A DNA stretch of 64,000 nt. Source: Candidatus Fluviicola riflensis. Lineage in GTDB: Bacteria > Bacteroidota > Bacteroidia > Flavobacteriales_D > Crocinitomicaceae. The first letter of the stretch is position 1, and every line of letters starts with the position of its first letter. The notes under the pieces were generated by a model, which was given only the letters and a program-made list of their open reading frames with translations, had not been told where the DNA came from and made no database searches. Of this stretch, positions 51,729-60,307 are shown piece by piece. The translations under genes and the position numbers were made by a program. The stretch spans positions 310,001 through 374,000 of the forward strand of contig CP022585.1 of assembly GCA_002243285.1 (NCBI GenBank). Direction: 5' to 3'.

Positions 51729-54113
51729 TTATTTCAGCAAGTTCAAATGCCCATACAACAATATGCGCTCGTCTGTTTTATTGGTTTTAAACTCGATTCG
51801 CCAAGAGTATTGACCTTCCTGAGCCATTCTACCGGAATAAGATCCATCCCAGCCTACGGCAGCATCGTTTGATTCGAAAACGATTTCTCCCCAACGATTG
51901 AATACCATAAAATTAAAATCGTAAAGGTCAAATCCGGATGTAAATACGGGTTGAAATGTTTGATTGAATTCATCTCCATCGGGTGTAAACGTATTCGGTA
52001 CATAATAGAGCAATTCTTCTTCCACAATTATTCTTGCCGTATCCTGATCCTGACAACCGGCATTGTCTGTGGCTGTTAGAATGACGGTATAAACACCCGA
52101 TGTACCGCTGGGAAATGTATGTGTCGGTGAAGTTGAAACGGAATTGCTTCCATCGCCAAAATCCCACGAATAATTGGTAGCGCCGGTAGAATTATTAATC
52201 ATGGTTGAAATAGCACTTTCCGAACTCAGTATAGAAGGTGTCGGTGCGAAAGCCGCAACAGGTCCACTGGTTACGCAAATGATGGAAGGATAAGTAGCAT
52301 CTGCAGTACAGCCGTTTATACTAGTGGCCACCACATACAAATCAACACATCCGGTATTGGTAAATGTGAGCGTCTGATTTCCGCAACCTGTAAGCGTTTG
52401 ACCGTCTGAAAAAGCCCAGGTGCAAGAGTTGCTGTTGAGTGTAGCGCTTGTAAATGTAGCAACCAACGGAGCGCATCCTGAGGTTGGGTTTACTGTGATA
52501 TCGATGACAGGGATTGGATCAACTGTCACGGTAATTTGGTCGGTTGCAGAACATCCGCTTGAGGTTTCAGTAGCTGTAACAGTGTAAGTTGTTGTTACCA
52601 AAGGTGTAAAAGATACGTTTTGCTGAACACCATTGTCCCAGCTTATTGCAGCAGGATTCGCGGTGAGTAATGTTGCACTTAAAACGGTTGAAGATCCGGC
52701 ACAAATAGCGTAATCTGGACCGGCATTGACAGCAGGAATATTCGCAGGACTCAACGTTGCGCTTGAAGTTATCTGACAACCGCTTGCATCTTGCACCACA
52801 ATCGGGTACGTTCCGGCAGCAAGTAATGTAAAGATATTTCCTGCTACAAAAGTTGCTCCGTTATCAATGCTGTATTGCAATCCACCATTTGGGCTATTCG
52901 CCGTAATATCAATGCTTCCGTCTGTTTGATTGCAAGAAGGGTCTACTGTTGCTACATTGGTAATTGACGGTCCGTTTACTGTTGAAACCGTTGTGGGTGC
53001 GGTGGTTTGGCAACCATTGGCATCTTGAACGGTTACTGTATAATTGCCCGGCAAAACAGCGTTGAAAGTATTGGAAGGTTGAAAGGTAACACCATCGATG
53101 CTGTATTCCAATGCTCCGCTTCCTCCATTTGCAGTAATGGTAATTGTTCCGTCTGCAGTGTTGCAATTGGCCGGAGTGGTTGCCACATTGGTAATGGAAA
53201 CGGCAGCAGGATCTACCAAAGTGAAATTTTGCGTGATCGGCGGATTCGAACTTCCTGCCGAAGGGGATGTGATCAGGATATTATTGATTGCCACTGATGG
53301 ATCTGTACCTGCACCATCGTCGTTATTGTCCCATTGAATTCCAATCTGTAAGTTGGCAATGTTCTCACATGAAACAGGAAGTACTGCCGAATAAGCTGTC
53401 CATAATCCTTGGCCGCTGCCACAAACTGTAGAACTTAAGACACCTCCGAATTGCACCCATCCTGATCCGGGGTTAATCCAAACAGTTGCCTGATCGTTAG
53501 GCAAATCTCCGTTTGCAATGTAATCGAATGACAAGGTCAAATTGGTGTAGCCACTGGTGTTAATCAAGCCCGATTGCGCCCGAACATGCGTTTCCGGACA
53601 AAACAGAAATCCACACAATCCGCCGGCATCATAAGCAGCGCCACCTGCCGGATTAAATACGCTGGTTATATGTAAAGTGTTATCACCATTACCGGCAAGG
53701 CCACATCCACCAGGAGCAACGCCACCTTCGTTATCCGAAACGGTAAAGAAATTAGGATCTGCACCCTGGGGTGCTACAACATTGCTTAATGTCCAGCTAG
53801 ATGCGCCGGTTTCAAAGTCTTCAGAGTAAATCGTTGTAGAACCACCACCCGAACTGGCATCTGAAATGGTGACACTATAATCGCCTGCACATAAGTTGTT
53901 AATAGTAGACGAGTTACCTCCGATAATAGCACCTAAGGCATCTTGCCAAACATACGTATAAGGAATGACTCCTCCGACCGGAGTGACCAGTATAGAGCCA
54001 TTGCAACTTCCGGAACATGTCGGATCTGTTACTGTAGAAGACGAAACGGTAATTTGTGCATAGGAAACACCATAGGCAATTAACGCCATGATGAAAGTGG
54101 AGATTTTAATCAT
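51729..54113 (-). CDS. Adhesin-like protein with SprB repeats, PKD domain and T9SS type B sorting domain
   Basis: A 794-residue surface protein. After the signal peptide (1-19) comes a SprB-like repeat (DPTCSGSCNGSILVTPVGG), a choice-of-anchor-type domain (about 95-290), two more SprB-like repeats (NCNTADGTITITANGGSGALEYSID and CNQTDGSIDITANSPNGG), Ig-like segments and a PKD module (TNYSWDFGDGSNSVSTSPTHTF). The C-terminus YVPNTFTPDGDEFNQTF to YGHLNLLK is the CHU_C/type B sorting domain. In gliding bacteria such proteins are carried by the motility machinery. Single gene. Confidence 0.88.
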   Translation of the reverse strand: MIKISTFIMALIAYGVSYAQITVSSSTVTDPTCSGSCNGSILVTPVGGVIPYTYVWQDALGAIIGGNSSTINNLCAGDYSVTISDASSGGGSTTIYSEDFETGASSWTLSNVVAPQGADPNFFTVSDNEGGVAPGGCGLAGNGDNTLHITSVFNPAGGAAYDAGGLCGFLFCPETHVRAQSGLINTSGYTNLTLSFDYIANGDLPNDQATVWINPGSGWVQFGGVLSSTVCGSGQGLWTAYSAVLPVSCENIANLQIGIQWDNNDDGAGTDPSVAINNILITSPSAGSSNPPITQNFTLVDPAAVSITNVATTPANCNTADGTITITANGGSGALEYSIDGVTFQPSNTFNAVLPGNYTVTVQDANGCQTTAPTTVSTVNGPSITNVATVDPSCNQTDGSIDITANSPNGGLQYSIDNGATFVAGNIFTLLAAGTYPIVVQDASGCQITSSATLSPANIPAVNAGPDYAICAGSSTVLSATLLTANPAAISWDNGVQQNVSFTPLVTTTYTVTATETSSGCSATDQITVTVDPIPVIDITVNPTSGCAPLVATFTSATLNSNSCTWAFSDGQTLTGCGNQTLTFTNTGCVDLYVVATSINGCTADATYPSIICVTSGPVAAFAPTPSILSSESAISTMINNSTGATNYSWDFGDGSNSVSTSPTHTFPSGTSGVYTVILTATDNAGCQDQDTARIIVEEELLYYVPNTFTPDGDEFNQTFQPVFTSGFDLYDFNFMVFNRWGEIVFESNDAAVGWDGSYSGRMAQEGQYSWRIEFKTNKTDERILLYGHLNLLK

Positions 54114-54240
54114 AAATTATTGAAGTAGTTTTTTGGATGACGCGAAGAAGGTGAAAAGGTTGTGTTTTTTATCACAATTTTCGACAGAAAAGAAGATTTA
54201 TTAGACAAAAAATGCATTCTGTGCATTCCAACGGTATGGG

Positions 54241-54342
54241 AGACTTGAGGAGTGATAGACAGATAGACTGAAGATCGCTTCACTAAAAGACAAAAGACGT
54301 CTTTCTAAAACACCGTCTTTTGTCTTCCGTCTAATCAGTCTT
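54241..54342. repeat. AAGACAAAAGAC-family inverted repeat, copy 2
   Basis: AAGACAAAAGACG (54287-54299) pairs with CGTCTTTTGTCTT (54314-54326); outer parts around AGATAGACTGAAGA and CAGTCTTCTATCT pair imperfectly. It shares CGCTT..CTAAAAGACAAAAGAC with the copy at 57634. It lies after the stop of the phosphatase gene and may end its transcript. Confidence 0.6.
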
Positions 54343-54346
54343 CTAT

Positions 54347-55090
54347 CTAGCCCAATTCTTTATTCCTCAATGGCAATCGCAATAACTGGTGAAAAGCCTC
54401 ATCCGCGAGATGCTTTTCCAAAATATGCAAATGCTCAATGCGATGACAATCGGTTCCGGCAATATCCACCAATCCTTCTTTGATAAGTAATAGTGCTTGT
54501 TTTTTGACCGCGGGACCATAATGCCCGGTAAGCGAGTTGTTATTGAGCTGGATCCAAACCCCTAATTCGCGTAAGCGATGTGCCATTCTGGTAGATCCGT
54601 GATAATAGATATAGCGCTCTAAATGTGCAATAACAGGCTGATAACCCGAAGAAATCAGGTCGAATATCAAGTCTTCCAGTTGTGACGGTTCATTCCGGAA
54701 CGAACATTCAAACAAAATACAATTGGTATTGAACGGCAATAAATCACCCGATTCCACACGCTCAAAAAGTGTTTCGTCGAAGTAATATTCGGCAGAAGCT
54801 TCAATTTCGATTGACAATCCAACAGCTTTTGCAGCTTCGCGAAGTTCATCACGTTTGGCCAGTATACCAGCTGTGGTATTGTTGTACATGCCGTTCATGA
54901 CATGCGGTGTGGTGATGACTTTCCGGTAACCTAATTCCTGGAATTTACGCAACATACCCAACGAATGGTCCATGCTTTTGGCGCCGTCATCAATTCCAGG
55001 CAGCAAATGACTGTGTAGATCGACTTGCAAAGCAGACAAATCAACCGGTCCCGGGCTACGGCTTGATTTCAAAAAAGAGAAGATTCCCAT
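54347..55090 (-). CDS. CpsB/YwqE-type PHP-family tyrosine phosphatase
   Basis: A 247-residue manganese-dependent phosphatase. Metal ligands of the PHP fold are visible: DLHSHLLPGIDDGAKS near 26-41, TTPHVM near 65-70, the Glu in EIEASAEYYFD, PVIAHLERY, and GTDCHRIEH near the C-terminus. It should dephosphorylate the Wzc-like BY-kinase encoded at 37279-39639 and so tune polysaccharide export. The start is the ATG at 55090, giving MGIFSFLKSS; the upstream TTG at 55108 is not needed. Confidence 0.9.
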   Translation of the reverse strand: MGIFSFLKSSRSPGPVDLSALQVDLHSHLLPGIDDGAKSMDHSLGMLRKFQELGYRKVITTPHVMNGMYNNTTAGILAKRDELREAAKAVGLSIEIEASAEYYFDETLFERVESGDLLPFNTNCILFECSFRNEPSQLEDLIFDLISSGYQPVIAHLERYIYYHGSTRMAHRLRELGVWIQLNNNSLTGHYGPAVKKQALLLIKEGLVDIAGTDCHRIEHLHILEKHLADEAFHQLLRLPLRNKELG

Positions 55091-55232
55091 ATCGTGGTGA
55101 AGATACAAAAGTAACCGTTTGAGTGGTATTCTAAGTTCCTGGAATTTGAATTGTTAATCCTAACGTAAGAATAAGTTCATCGGCTAAATCGATTGAGGGG
55201 CTGCCACATCTTGTAAAAGCGTTCCTGACAGA

Positions 55233-55240
55233 TACTTTTA
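55233..55240 (+). promoter_or_regulatory. Candidate promoter of the T9SS protein at 55260
   Basis: TACTTTTA, one base from TAnnTTTG, 19 bases before the ATG at 55260. Confidence 0.45.
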
Positions 55241-55259
55241 ACCTATAAAATTGTGGTTT

Positions 55260-56546
55260 ATGAAACGGTTCCTTATTTTGACACTTGGCTTGGCATTCAG
55301 TTCATTTTCGCTTGATGCACAAACGTTTAGCTGGAGCGGTTACACAACCGGTTCCATGTCATACACGACAGGAATTATGACCGCCACCGTTACGTCATCG
55401 AATCCGGGTTTTCAAAACAGCACTCCGCGCCATTATGCAGCTGCAACGGTTGGAAGCGGGCAATGCGGCCTTGCGGGTGGTTTGGCACTGGAACAACTAT
55501 TTGGAAATATTACAGCTGCTCATGCCACACTTACACTTGATTTTACACAAGGCAACAGCACCAACGGAACATGCTCGTCTATTACATTCCCTATTCGAGA
55601 TATTAATTCTGACGAATCGGTACAAACCTTTGCGGACTGGGTAGAAATTTCAGCGGTTGACGGCAATAACAATGCAATAGCTGTCGCCAGTATTACTGCT
55701 ACCGGTGGTTCCAACAAAGTGTTCACAACATCCGGAAATACACGTATAATCAAAGGTTATAACAGCGGTAGTTATGGATCCAGATCTACTACAGCTTGCG
55801 ATAATGTCAATATTAGCGTTACACCTCCGGCAGGCGTTACCCTTAAACGAATCGTGATCAAGTACCATCCTGATTACAATCCTTCACCCAATTACTATTA
55901 TAACTTTTCAGGTCCTTTGCGTCCTGCCTATCAATACATTTCCATCGGCTCCATTACTGCAACTGCAACAGGAGGTGGCTGTCTGGTATTGCCGGTAGAT
56001 TTGGTGTCGTTTACTGCGCGTCGCGAGCAACGATCAGCCGAACTTACGTGGGTGACGGCTTCCGAAGAAAACAATGCGCAGTTTGTGGTGGAGCGTACAA
56101 CCGATGGCAACCATTACGAAATGGTAGCGATTGTGGAAGGAAAGGGAACGACGCAATCGACTTCGGTTTATACAATTACAGATGAGCAAACTCCTGATCA
56201 GCTGACTTATTATCGCTTGAAACAAATCGATGTTGATGGTAATCCGACGTTTTACGATTTAATTTCGGTGGAAGAACTCGGAGGTGATGCGTTGATTCAG
56301 CGCGTATATCCCAATCCGGCGAACAGCGTGCTGGTTTATACCTTAAACGCGCTTGGAAATCAAACGCATTCTATTCAGGTGACCGATCAATTGGGAAGAA
56401 CCGTTTACCGTGAAACAAGCGAAACTGATAACGGTATTTCGGAACACACGCTCGATGTGGATGCTTTTGAAAACGGGGCTTACCTGGTAACAATTCAGTT
56501 GGAAAACGGAAAAAAGGAATGCACGCGTTTTGTGAAGTGTGATTAA
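55260..56546 (+). CDS. Secreted protein of unknown function with T9SS type A sorting domain
   Basis: A 428-residue protein. Signal peptide MKRFLILTLGLAFSSFSLDAQ. The N-terminal half (about 22-245) is Ser/Thr/Asn-rich beta sequence with few charged residues and no recognised fold. The middle (VDLVSFTARREQRSAELTWVTASEENNAQFVVERTTDG to TYYRLKQIDVDGN) is a fibronectin-like module common just before sorting domains. The end (IQRVYPNPANSVLVYTL to KKECTRFVKCD) is the T9SS type A domain. ATG at 55260 is chosen over the TTG at 55251. It shares four final bases with rfbB. Confidence 0.82.
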   Translation: MKRFLILTLGLAFSSFSLDAQTFSWSGYTTGSMSYTTGIMTATVTSSNPGFQNSTPRHYAAATVGSGQCGLAGGLALEQLFGNITAAHATLTLDFTQGNSTNGTCSSITFPIRDINSDESVQTFADWVEISAVDGNNNAIAVASITATGGSNKVFTTSGNTRIIKGYNSGSYGSRSTTACDNVNISVTPPAGVTLKRIVIKYHPDYNPSPNYYYNFSGPLRPAYQYISIGSITATATGGGCLVLPVDLVSFTARREQRSAELTWVTASEENNAQFVVERTTDGNHYEMVAIVEGKGTTQSTSVYTITDEQTPDQLTYYRLKQIDVDGNPTFYDLISVEELGGDALIQRVYPNPANSVLVYTLNALGNQTHSIQVTDQLGRTVYRETSETDNGISEHTLDVDAFENGAYLVTIQLENGKKECTRFVKCD

Positions 56547-57589
56547 TTTTTTCCGTACATTTTCTTATAATAATCGCGGTAACTACCCGAAGTAACTTCC
56601 TTGACCCAAGCCTGGTTGTCGAGGTACCATTTCACGGTTTTGCGGAGGCCTTCTTCGAAGGTGATACTTGGTTTCCAGCCCAATTCATGATGTAATTTGG
56701 TAGCATCGATTGCATAACGGTGATCGTGTCCGGCGCGATCTTTTACAAACGTGACCAGTTGTGCGCTTTCGCCCGGATTTCGATCCAGTAATTCATCCAT
56801 AATCGAACACAATTCCTTCACCAGCTCAATGTTTTGCCACTCATTCCAGCCGCCGATATTATAGTTGCAACCAACTTTTCCCTTATGAAAAATAAGGTCG
56901 ATAGCCTGCACGTGATCTTCCACCCACAACCAATCGCGTACATTCACGCCTTCACCATAAACGGGAAGTGGCTTTCGGTTTAAAATATTGTTGATCATCA
57001 ACGGAATCAGCTTTTCCGGATGGTGATGGCTGCCATAATTATTGGAGCAATTCGAACGCTTGATCTCCAACCCGTAAGTATGAAAATAAGCGCTCACAAA
57101 ATGGTCCGAGGCTGCTTTCGATGCCGAATACGGACTGCGCGGGTCATAAGCCGTTTCTTCGGTGAAAAATCCTTCCTTGTTCAGCGACCCGAATACTTCA
57201 TCGGTTGAAACATGGTAAAACGTATGACCGGAAAGCTCTTTCCAGTAATTTTTGGCTTCTTCCATCAGGTTGACAGTTCCCAGCACGTTGGTTGTTACAA
57301 AAGGTATTGGTCCTTCAATCGACCGGTCAACGTGCGATTCTGCAGCCAAATGAATAATATCTGTGATTTCGTAGTGTTTCAACACATTGCGAACATCTTC
57401 CTGATTGACAATATCGCCTTTCACAAACACATGGTTCGGTGCGTTCTTCAGATCTGCCAGGTTAGACAAATTACCGGCATACGTCAGTGCATCGAACGTG
57501 ATAATGCGATAGTTGGGGTATTTGTTGACCAACAAACGAACAAGATGTGAACCGATAAATCCGGCACCACCGGTAACGAGAATATTCAT
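56543..57589 (-). CDS. rfbB: dTDP-glucose 4,6-dehydratase
   Basis: A 348-residue extended SDR enzyme (RmlB) converting dTDP-glucose to dTDP-4-keto-6-deoxyglucose. NAD-binding VTGGAGFIGSHLVRLL, HLAAESHVDRSIEGP, catalytic STDEVFGSL (Asp/Glu), YSASKAASDHFV (Tyr/Lys) and NCSNNYGSHHHPEKLIP are all present. The ATG at 57589 directly precedes the Rossmann fold; a longer frame to 57610 is not needed. It is unlinked to rfbC at 36.7 kb. Confidence 0.95.
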   Translation of the reverse strand: MNILVTGGAGFIGSHLVRLLVNKYPNYRIITFDALTYAGNLSNLADLKNAPNHVFVKGDIVNQEDVRNVLKHYEITDIIHLAAESHVDRSIEGPIPFVTTNVLGTVNLMEEAKNYWKELSGHTFYHVSTDEVFGSLNKEGFFTEETAYDPRSPYSASKAASDHFVSAYFHTYGLEIKRSNCSNNYGSHHHPEKLIPLMINNILNRKPLPVYGEGVNVRDWLWVEDHVQAIDLIFHKGKVGCNYNIGGWNEWQNIELVKELCSIMDELLDRNPGESAQLVTFVKDRAGHDHRYAIDATKLHHELGWKPSITFEEGLRKTVKWYLDNQAWVKEVTSGSYRDYYKKMYGKN

Positions 57590-57618
57590 AGCACTTTTTG
57601 TGTGTAACAAAGCTAATC

Positions 57619-57711
57619 AAAAGACTTGAGACCGCTTTGCTAAAAGACAAAAGACAGTTTTTCCGAAAAATCTGCCTTTTATCTCAGGTCTTTTCGTCTC
57701 AAGTCTCCTTT
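57619..57711. repeat. AAGACAAAAGAC-family inverted repeat, copy 3
   Basis: Outer stem AGACTTGAGAC (57622-57632) / GTCTCAAGTCT (57696-57706), inner TAAAAGACAAAAGACAG against CTGCCTTTTATCT. It lies between the rfbB start and the SRPBCC gene, and overlaps the last codons of the latter. Confidence 0.6.
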
Positions 57712-58142
57712 AATTCTGCCCGGATTTTCAATTGCTCATTCATCGCGATGAAACCGTTTTTGGTATCAACATCGAGCATTTTGCTAAAGAAAGGAATCAA
57801 AATTCCCCTGAAATGCTCGCTATGAATAAAAGTCGTGGTACCGTCGCCATTGTCGATAAGCTGGAACCGGTGTTCACCGTCAAACAATCCCGGAATTCCC
57901 AAATGGCCAACCCAACGAAACTCTTTTTCAGGTTCAAAAACCAGGACTTTCGGTTTCAATGTCATCCCTTTTCCGTTCTCAGGTTTCAGGGTCACTTTTA
58001 ATTTCTGTCCGACTTCCGCCGCCCCCGAAATAGTAGTAATGAACGGATTCCAGATTCCATAATTACCGAAATCGGTGAGGATACGCCATACTTTTTCGGG
58101 AGTTGCGTTAATAGTGATCGATGTGTTGATTTCTTTTGCCAT
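57699..58142 (-). CDS. SRPBCC (START-like) family protein
   Basis: A 147-residue hydrophobic-ligand-binding fold protein. The polyketide-cyclase/SRPBCC pattern is evident: INTSITINATPEKVWRILTDF at the N-terminus, YGIWNPFITTI, FEPEKEFRWVGHLGIPGLFDGEHRFQL and a long final helix. The ligand is unknown; it is cytoplasmic. It stands alone between two repeats. Confidence 0.82.
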   Translation of the reverse strand: MAKEINTSITINATPEKVWRILTDFGNYGIWNPFITTISGAAEVGQKLKVTLKPENGKGMTLKPKVLVFEPEKEFRWVGHLGIPGLFDGEHRFQLIDNGDGTTTFIHSEHFRGILIPFFSKMLDVDTKNGFIAMNEQLKIRAELKET

Positions 58143-58296
58143 AACTGTTGTGTTTAAATGAATGAGACAAAGTTCAGTTAAGCACGGCGGTCAGCTCTTG
58201 ACAAATATCAAGAAATAAACTTAGGTGATTGGTCTGTTAAATAATGGGTTGTTAATGGTATCAGTCGTTTCAAAAATAGTTATTGTACATTTTTGG

Positions 58297-58358
58297 CGTT
58301 CGTAATTTTGCGAATTTACGCCAGGTTTTTGGGATGTAAATTCGCAAAATTACGAACG
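58297..58358. repeat. CGTAATTTTGCGAATT perfect palindrome
   Basis: A 23-base perfect inverted repeat (58297-58319 with 58336-58358) around a 16-base loop; the arm begins CGTTCGTAATTTTGCGAATT. It is related to the sequences at 21249 and 44966 and lies between the Crp-type and SRPBCC genes. The remaining bases from 58143 to 58400 show no gene. Confidence 0.8.
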
Positions 58359-58400
58359 AACATTTCACGCTATAATCACAGACAAAAAAACGAACTAAGG

Positions 58401-58976
58401 CTATCCGTAAAGCTGTTTTTTACGAATACGGCTAAACGTTTCAGGCGTCATTCCAAGCATGGAAGCGATGTATTGTAACGGAACTTGGTTGAATAATTCC
58501 TTGTTGTTTTCGAAAAAGAAATTGTAGCGTTCTTCGGCGGTCATCGACAAATGAGTGAAAATGCGATCTTCCAAAATGATAAAACAACGGGTGATGAAGA
58601 GTTTTTCGAGTTCGTGCCATTTCGGAATCAGTTGGCCGAGTTTCACATAATCAGACCGGTTAATGGTAAACAATTCCACATCAGTCAACGCTTGAATCGT
58701 CCAACGGGCGGGTGTTTCAAATACGAATCCCGCCAGATCGGTCACAAAATAACCTTTCGTCGAAATCCATTGAGTCACTTCTTTATCTTCGGTTTGCACA
58801 TAAATACGCAGCATACCCGATAGAATGAAACTGAGCCGGTTACTCGCTTTTCCGGTTTCCAGGAAATACTCACCTTTTTTGATAGTCTGCCGATGAAAGA
58901 ACTGACTAATTGCATCCAGATCGCCGGATTGAGCAACTCCGAAGTAGGACGAGATATAGTGTTCGAGTTCTGTCAT
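58401..58976 (-). CDS. Crp/Fnr-family transcription regulator
   Basis: A 191-residue protein with an N-terminal cyclic-nucleotide-binding-like beta-roll (IKKGEYFLETGKASNRLSFILSGMLRIYV) and a C-terminal helix-turn-helix (FNQVPLQYIASMLGMTPETFSRIRKK). The cAMP-binding Arg/Glu pair of true CRP (RxGE ... RSA) is not seen, as in most Bacteroidota members. An effector is therefore uncertain, although an adenylate cyclase is encoded at 10.9-13.3 kb. Its ATG overlaps the stop of the upstream pentapeptide-repeat gene by one base. Confidence 0.88.
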   Translation of the reverse strand: MTELEHYISSYFGVAQSGDLDAISQFFHRQTIKKGEYFLETGKASNRLSFILSGMLRIYVQTEDKEVTQWISTKGYFVTDLAGFVFETPARWTIQALTDVELFTINRSDYVKLGQLIPKWHELEKLFITRCFIILEDRIFTHLSMTAEERYNFFFENNKELFNQVPLQYIASMLGMTPETFSRIRKKQLYG

Positions 58977-59545
58977 TATTCAATAATAATATCATGCTGC
59001 GCCAATAAACCGGCAACTCCGCGCAACGAAAATTTGGCTTTTTTGATGCGATTCGACGACGGATTGATCACATAACGAACCGCAGTTCTCAAATCTGCTT
59101 TTTCGAGATTTGTCTGGTCGAAAACAGCTCCTGATAAATCGCATTCGTCAAATACAGCTGCGCTCAGATCGCATTCCGAAAAATCGGCTTCTTCGAGTTT
59201 ACAGTTTGAAAACCGGGTGTTTTTCAGTTTCAGTTTGTAAAAAGAAGCATGATTCAATGCACAGGCGTTAAACGCGACTTCCAACCCGAACGGATTAGCG
59301 TGTTCCAATGGAAAGCCCAGCATTTTGCAATCGGTAAAGGTGATTTCATTCAAAGTGGTATTTCCAAGTTTGATCAAACTCAGGTTGCATTCTTCAAACG
59401 TGCATTGCACAAAGCGAAATCCTGAAAGATTCAGGTCCGAAAAATCACATTCTTCAAACACGCAGGCTTCGTATTCGCCCTTCTCCAATTCCTGCTTGGT
59501 GAAATCGATTTTAGAGAATGTTTCTTCGAAAAAAGGATGCGCCAT
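58976..59545 (-). CDS. Pentapeptide-repeat protein
   Basis: A 189-residue protein forming a right-handed quadrilateral beta-helix. Repeats of the A(D/N)LxF type run from about residue 25 to 155 (CDFSDLNLSGFRFVQCTFEEC, then ADFSECDLSAAVFDECDLSG, then TNLEKADLRTA), with a C-terminal helix. Size and layout resemble Qnr/MfpA-like proteins that mimic DNA and protect gyrase, but this function is not proven by sequence. First gene of a two-gene operon with the Crp-type regulator. Confidence 0.85.
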   Translation of the reverse strand: MAHPFFEETFSKIDFTKQELEKGEYEACVFEECDFSDLNLSGFRFVQCTFEECNLSLIKLGNTTLNEITFTDCKMLGFPLEHANPFGLEVAFNACALNHASFYKLKLKNTRFSNCKLEEADFSECDLSAAVFDECDLSGAVFDQTNLEKADLRTAVRYVINPSSNRIKKAKFSLRGVAGLLAQHDIIIE

Positions 59546-59584
59546 GACGTGATTTTTATGGCTTAAAAATAGTAGAATTAAAGT

Positions 59585-60163
59585 TTAATCTCTTTCTTTT
59601 TTCGGCCGCAGAATTTCATCTGTAAAATGTTCTGTACGTTTCGGTTTTGAGAATTTATCGGAATTATAGGCTTTAGAATCACCTTTCGGGATGGAAAGCG
59701 AAATCCATTCGTTATCACGGATCAGTTTGGCAATGAAAACGATTTGCCCGATGTGATAAGGATAGTGCGCTAGTTGTCGATTAATCGCTTCTATGACTGT
59801 GTGGCCCATATTACGAATGAAAATAATTCTGGTCAAATCCTCTTCCTGCAAGCTTTTCAACACATTCAAAAAACAATCCCAGCCTTCGTTCCATTTGTGA
59901 AGCAATTCCTGCCGGGAAGAAATCTCATTTTCAAATTCCGCATCGCGGTTACGCCATTCTTTTTCGCCGTCGGTTGTGAGAAAATCGGTCCAGCGACTCA
60001 TCATATTTCCCCATAAATGGTTCACAATGATTGCAATACTGTTACTGGCTTCGTTGGCTTGCCAAAGTAGTTGTTCGTCAGTGAGTTGTTCAAATGATTT
60101 TTCGCCCAGCAATTTGTAATATTCAACTTGTTTGATGACGCTTTCCAGATAATCTGTTTCCAT
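59585..60163 (-). CDS. DinB-like protein (DUF1572 type)
   Basis: A 192-residue helical protein of the DinB/YfiT metal-binding four-helix fold. The His ligands are probable in IVNHLWGNMMSRW and in AHYPYHIGQIVFIAKL near the C-terminal third. LHKWNEGWDCFLNVLKSL and LTDEQLLWQANEASNSIA are typical of DUF1572. Reaction unknown; thiol-dependent transferases are known in the superfamily. The start is the ATG at 60163 (METDYLES); the longer frame up to 60385 enters the divergent gene's promoter and is rejected. Confidence 0.85.
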   Translation of the reverse strand: METDYLESVIKQVEYYKLLGEKSFEQLTDEQLLWQANEASNSIAIIVNHLWGNMMSRWTDFLTTDGEKEWRNRDAEFENEISSRQELLHKWNEGWDCFLNVLKSLQEEDLTRIIFIRNMGHTVIEAINRQLAHYPYHIGQIVFIAKLIRDNEWISLSIPKGDSKAYNSDKFSKPKRTEHFTDEILRPKKERD

Positions 60164-60285
60164 GGCGTTTGATTTGTTTGTTTTAAATTGAGCAGTGCCT
60201 TGAATATACGAAAAAGGAGTCGAATCTGTCCTAAGGACAATCACAAAAAATGAGAAAATAATTACCATGGTAAATATATTCATTG

Positions 60286-60293
60286 TAAGTTTG
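60286..60293 (+). promoter_or_regulatory. Promoter -7 element of the membrane-YceI gene
   Basis: TAAGTTTG, fitting TAnnTTTG exactly, 14 bases before the ATG at 60308. Confidence 0.6.
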
Positions 60294-60307
60294 TCAAAAA
60301 TCACATT

